A stretch of DNA of 64,000 nucleotides from assembly GCA_965243215.1 (NCBI GenBank), contig CBDEUJ010000004.1, positions 1,537,244-1,601,243 of the forward strand, written 5' to 3'. This document shows, one piece after another, positions 60,901 through 64,000 of the stretch. The DNA is from JAJEFO01 sp009843725 (GTDB lineage: Bacteria; Pseudomonadota; Alphaproteobacteria; Rhodobacterales; Rhodobacteraceae). The notes below the pieces were generated by a model. That model was not told the origin of the DNA and searched no databases. It saw nothing but the letters and a program-made list of their open reading frames with translations. The position numbers and the translations under genes were made by a program. Position 1 is the stretch's first letter, and each line of letters opens with the position of its first letter.

Positions 60901-62556
60901 ATGGGAGAGGACGGCGGGACGGCGCGGCAGCCGGCGGCCGGGACCTGCGGCACGCCGCCGCACCCGGGCGGGCACGGGACCGGTTCCGGCGCCGCCTCGC
61001 ATGCGGACCCGGCGGGCGGCGCCCTGCTGCGCGCGGGCGCGCTCGTGGCCGGGCTCGCCGCCGCCGGGCGTCTCATGGCCTGGGCACGCCACGCCGCCGT
61101 GGCGGCCGCGCTGGGCGCGGGTCCCGTCGCCGACGCGTTCCTGCTCGCGTTCCGCGTGGCGGGCTTCCTGCGCGCGCTCTTCGGCGGGCGCGGCGCCGTG
61201 GCGGCCTTCGTGACCGCCTTCGCGCGCCTGCGCGCGGCGGACGGCAAGGAACGGGCGCGGGACTTCGCGGGCCGGGTCCTCTGCCTCGCGGCCGTCGGGC
61301 TGGCCGCGGCGGTGGCGGCGCTGGAGCTGGCCGCGCCGTGGCTGCTGGCCGCGCTCGCGCACGGCCTCGACGACGGGACGGGCAGGCTGGAGACCGCGGC
61401 GACGCTCCTCCGGATCATGCTCCCCTTCGCGCTCCTGGCCGCGCTGGCGCAGCTTCTCGGCGGGATGCTGAACGGCGCGGGGCGCTTCGCGGCGGCGGCG
61501 GCGCTGCCGGCGCTCTTCAACGCCGTCGCCCTCCTCGCCCTCCTGGCCGCGGGCGACAGGCTCGCGACCCCCGCCCACGCGCTCGCCTGGGGCGTCGCGG
61601 CGGCGGGCGCGGCGCAGCTCGCCTGTACCTGGTGCGCCTGCCGCCGGGCCGGCATCGCGCCCGCGGTCCGGCGCCCGCGGCTCACGCGCCGGGTCCGGCG
61701 GCTCCTGGGACGCGCCGCGCCGGCCACGGCCGGGGTGGGCGCCGAGCAGGCGGTCGTGCTGACGGACCTCGCGCTCGCCTCGCTCCTGGCGGCGGGCGCG
61801 GTCTCGTGGCTGCACTACGCCGAGCGGGTGGCGCGGCTCCTGCCCGCGGTGGCGGGCATGGCGGCGGCGACGGTGCTGCTGCCGCATCTCGCGCGGCGGC
61901 GGCCCCGGGCGGAGACGATGCGCGATCCGGCGACGGCCCGGACGGTCGAGGCGGCGCTGCTCATGGGCCTGCCCGCGGCGGCGGCGCTGGCCGTGGCGGC
62001 GGGGCCGGTGGTCCACGTCCTCTTCGGGCGCGGCGCGTTCGGGGCCGAGGCCGTCGCGGCGACGGCGGCGGCGCTCGCCTGCTATGCGGGCGCGGTGCCG
62101 GCCTGGATGCTGGCGCGCACGCTCGGCGCGGCCTGCCTCGCGCGCGGCGACGCGCTGGCGCCGATGCTGGCCGCGTTCGGGGCGGCGGCGTCGAACCTCG
62201 TCCTGAGCCGCCTGCTGATGGAGCCGCTGGGACATGCGGGCATCGCGCTCGGGACGGCGGGCGCGGCGTGGATCCAGGCGCTCGCGCTCCGGCATGCGCT
62301 GGCCCGGCGGGGCGCGTTCCCGCCGGACGCGCGGCTCCGCCGCCGGGTCCCCGCGATCGCGGCGGCGAGCCTGGCCATGGCGGGCGCCGCCTGGGCGGCG
62401 GGCCGGGCCCTCGGCGCGGACCCGGGCGCGGCCGCGCTCGCGGCGCAGGCGGCGGCGGGTCTCCTGGCCTTCGCCGTCGCGGCGCGGCTCCTCGGCGCGG
62501 CGGACCCGGGCGAGATCCTGCGCGCCTGGCGCGCGGGCGCGAGGGACGGCGGATGA
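60901..62556 (+). CDS. MurJ/MviN-family lipid flippase
   Basis: A 551-residue polytopic protein with about 13-14 membrane segments. The family start GRLMAWARHAAVAAALGAGPVADAFLLAFRVAGFLRALFG, then LRIMLPFALLAALAQLLGGMLNG and the later VVHVLFGRGAFGAEAV fit MurJ, which flips lipid-linked saccharides across the inner membrane. About 25 polar residues precede the first segment. ATG 60901 follows GGGAGGGGA. It is coupled to a sulfotransferase-like gene, so it probably serves a dedicated surface polymer rather than peptidoglycan; that is inference. Its composition is extreme (row 61861, 49 of 60 G+C). Confidence 0.88.
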   Translation: MGEDGGTARQPAAGTCGTPPHPGGHGTGSGAASHADPAGGALLRAGALVAGLAAAGRLMAWARHAAVAAALGAGPVADAFLLAFRVAGFLRALFGGRGAVAAFVTAFARLRAADGKERARDFAGRVLCLAAVGLAAAVAALELAAPWLLAALAHGLDDGTGRLETAATLLRIMLPFALLAALAQLLGGMLNGAGRFAAAAALPALFNAVALLALLAAGDRLATPAHALAWGVAAAGAAQLACTWCACRRAGIAPAVRRPRLTRRVRRLLGRAAPATAGVGAEQAVVLTDLALASLLAAGAVSWLHYAERVARLLPAVAGMAAATVLLPHLARRRPRAETMRDPATARTVEAALLMGLPAAAALAVAAGPVVHVLFGRGAFGAEAVAATAAALACYAGAVPAWMLARTLGAACLARGDALAPMLAAFGAAASNLVLSRLLMEPLGHAGIALGTAGAAWIQALALRHALARRGAFPPDARLRRRVPAIAAASLAMAGAAWAAGRALGADPGAAALAAQAAAGLLAFAVAARLLGAADPGEILRAWRAGARDGG

Positions 62557-63284
62557 CGGCGGGGGACGGGCAGACGGCCGGAACGGGGCGCGGCAACGGG
62601 GACGCCATGGACGGGCCCTTCGTCTTCCAGGTCGGCATGCAGCGCTGCGGCACGACCGCGATCGCGCTGTTCCTGGCGCGCTGCGGCATTCCCTGCATCC
62701 ACTACGACGAGGGCCGGCTCGCGAAGCGCATCCGGGTCAACCTCGCGCGCGGCGACCGCCCGCTCGCGGGCTACGACCACCGCTACAGGGCCTTCTGCAA
62801 CATGAACTGGAACGCGGCCGACGACTTCTGCGACGCGTTCAAGGCGTTCGCCGCCTTCCGGCGCGCCTATGGCGGGCGCTTCATCCTGAACACGCGCCCG
62901 ATGGAGAGCTGGGTCAGGAGCGTGACCGTGCACAAGGCGCAGCGCGGGCGGCGCGAGGCGGCGGCGCACTGGACGCTGCGCTTCGGGACCGCCGACCCGG
63001 AGGCAGTGGCGGCGGGGCTGCGCGCCGACCGGGAGGCCCACCACCGCAGCGTGATCGCGGGCATCCCGCCGGACGAACTGCTCGTGTTCGACATCGAGTC
63101 GGACCCGCCCGAGCGGCTCTGCGACTTCCTGGGCCTGCCGCGCGGCTGCGCGCGGCACTGGACGCGCGAGAACGCGACGATGAACGGGTTCGGATACTTC
63201 CTCGTGCGCGCCGTGCCGAAGGCGGTGAAGCGCCGGGTGCCGAAGCGCTGGAAGCGTCCCGTGAAGAACGCGCTCGCGCGATGA
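62553..63284 (+). CDS. Sulfotransferase-family protein 1
   Basis: A 243-residue protein with an N-terminal QVGMQRCGTTAIALFL (26-41) like the PAPS 5'-phosphosulfate loop of the Sulfotransfer_3-type family, then HYDEGRLA and FILNTRPMESWVRS as the 3'-phosphate motif, ending with DPPERLCDFLGLP and a basic C-terminal tail. ATG 62553 overlaps the flippase stop (ATGA); ATG 62607 is an alternative start nearer the core. It would sulfate a glycan or lipid-linked sugar. The next gene is a close paralogue. Confidence 0.85.
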   Translation: MTAGDGQTAGTGRGNGDAMDGPFVFQVGMQRCGTTAIALFLARCGIPCIHYDEGRLAKRIRVNLARGDRPLAGYDHRYRAFCNMNWNAADDFCDAFKAFAAFRRAYGGRFILNTRPMESWVRSVTVHKAQRGRREAAAHWTLRFGTADPEAVAAGLRADREAHHRSVIAGIPPDELLVFDIESDPPERLCDFLGLPRGCARHWTRENATMNGFGYFLVRAVPKAVKRRVPKRWKRPVKNALAR

Positions 63285-64000
63285 GGCCGCGGCTCTTCCA
63301 GGTCGGCTTCAACCGCTGCGGCACCGCCGCGCTGCACCGGTTCCTGCGGCTGAACGGCGTGGACAGCGTGCACCACGACGGCGGGCGGCTCGCGATCAGG
63401 ATGGACGCCAATCTCCGCGCCGGGCGGCACGTGCTCGACGGCCTGGAGCGCCACGAGGCGTTCCTCGACATGAGCTGCCTGCGCGCCCACGTACATGTCG
63501 AGATCTACAAGCGCCCGGACATCCTGCTGGCGCACGTCCCTGACGCGCGTTTCATCCTGAACCTGCGCGACGTCGACCGCTGGGTCGCGAGCCGGCTCGC
63601 CATGGGGGCCAGGATCGAGTGGCGCCACGAACGCCCGGCACGCGGCTTCGGCCCGCCCTGGGACGCGCCGCCGCGCGGCCCGGTCGCGCGCGTCCCGCCG
63701 TTCCGCGAGCGCTACCGTCTCTGCCACGGGCTGGCGGACCTCGACGCGACGGTCGCGCACTGGCGCGCGGACTGGGAACGCCACGTGGCCGCCGTGACGG
63801 CGTCGGTCCCGGCCGACAGGCTGCTGGCCTTCGACATCGAGCGCGACCCGCCCGAGCGCCTCTGCGACTTCCTGGGCCTGCCGCGCGACCGCGCCCGGCT
63901 CTGGACGCGCGAGAACGCGACCATGAACCGGTTCGGGCGGCTGCTCGCCGCCGCCGCGCCGGGGGCGGTCACGGCCCGCGTGCCGCCGCGCTGGCGGCGT
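63281..64000 (+). CDS. Sulfotransferase-family protein 2, cut by the window end
   Basis: At least 240 residues, still open at the window edge. It starts MRPRLFQVGFNRCGTAALHRFL, with the same nucleotide loop as its neighbour, then HHDGGRLAIRM, FILNLRDVDRWVASRL, and DPPERLCDFLGLPRDRARLWTRENATMNRFG, almost identical to the matching part of protein 1. It has an extra insertion between the 3'-phosphate motif and the C-terminal part. ATG 63281 overlaps the previous stop (ATGA). The two are likely tandem duplicates with different acceptor specificity. Confidence 0.85.
   Translation, partial: MRPRLFQVGFNRCGTAALHRFLRLNGVDSVHHDGGRLAIRMDANLRAGRHVLDGLERHEAFLDMSCLRAHVHVEIYKRPDILLAHVPDARFILNLRDVDRWVASRLAMGARIEWRHERPARGFGPPWDAPPRGPVARVPPFRERYRLCHGLADLDATVAHWRADWERHVAAVTASVPADRLLAFDIERDPPERLCDFLGLPRDRARLWTRENATMNRFGRLLAAAAPGAVTARVPPRWRR

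Overview
The window looks like chromosome of an alphaproteobacterium, most probably a member of the Rhodobacterales. This rests on the house-keeping gene families and orders (trmD-rplS-rpmE, gpmI-ctpA, moaD-moaE beside pgsA, meaB-rpmB), on many solute transporters (Liv, Dpp and tripartite tricarboxylate types) and on a dimethylglycine-dehydrogenase-like flavoprotein. Sulfotransferases, a sulfatase and a giant repeat-rich autotransporter suggest a surface- or host-associated marine life, but that is inference.

Layout. 1-4.1 kb: the end of a branched-chain amino-acid (Liv) ABC operon (livG remnant, livF, livH, livM) with a MocA-like nucleotidyltransferase coupled to its end. 4.7-11.3 kb: a peptide/opine-type ABC operon (binding protein, two permeases, fused double ATPase) ending in its own LacI-type regulator; two LacI-like operator palindromes lie upstream, one inside the promoter spacer. 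11.9-13.4 kb: a sulfatase. 14-15.9 kb: pseudouridine catabolism (psuK-psuG). 16-24.7 kb: a leftward catabolic operon (TPP-dependent E1 alpha/beta, lipoyl-like domain, flavin monooxygenase, aldehyde and alcohol dehydrogenases) facing a LysR regulator; a VapBC pair and a crippled nuclease-domain fragment sit inside it. 24.8-31.8 kb: an unknown small protein, class IV aminotransferase, VOC protein, MBL hydrolase, TctCBA transporter and sulfotransferase. 32-49.7 kb: mostly core genes (DUF502, SDR, rpmE, rplS, trmD, ctpA, gpmI, molybdenum-cofactor genes, DM13 protein, GcvT-type flavoprotein, rpmB, meaB, hrpB, moaE, moaD, pgsA).

At about 51.5 kb the base composition jumps. Single 60-base rows that I counted go from 63-65% G+C (rows 30001 and 51301) to 82-87% (rows 52021, 54001, 61861). 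This extreme-GC segment carries two back-to-back gene sets. Leftward: a 2223-residue autotransporter, a GalU-like nucleotidyltransferase and a two-frame DUF6499/DUF2285-like regulator resembling FseA of integrative conjugative elements. Rightward: a MurJ-like flippase and two sulfotransferase-like proteins. The intergenic region between them holds about 13 copies of a 7-base tandem repeat ending 5 bases before the autotransporter start codon, a good candidate for phase-variable expression. I read this segment as a probable horizontally acquired cell-surface module and the best candidate here for an undescribed system. An assembly junction at 51.5 kb cannot be excluded from sequence alone.

No tRNA, rRNA, CRISPR array or complete insertion sequence was seen.
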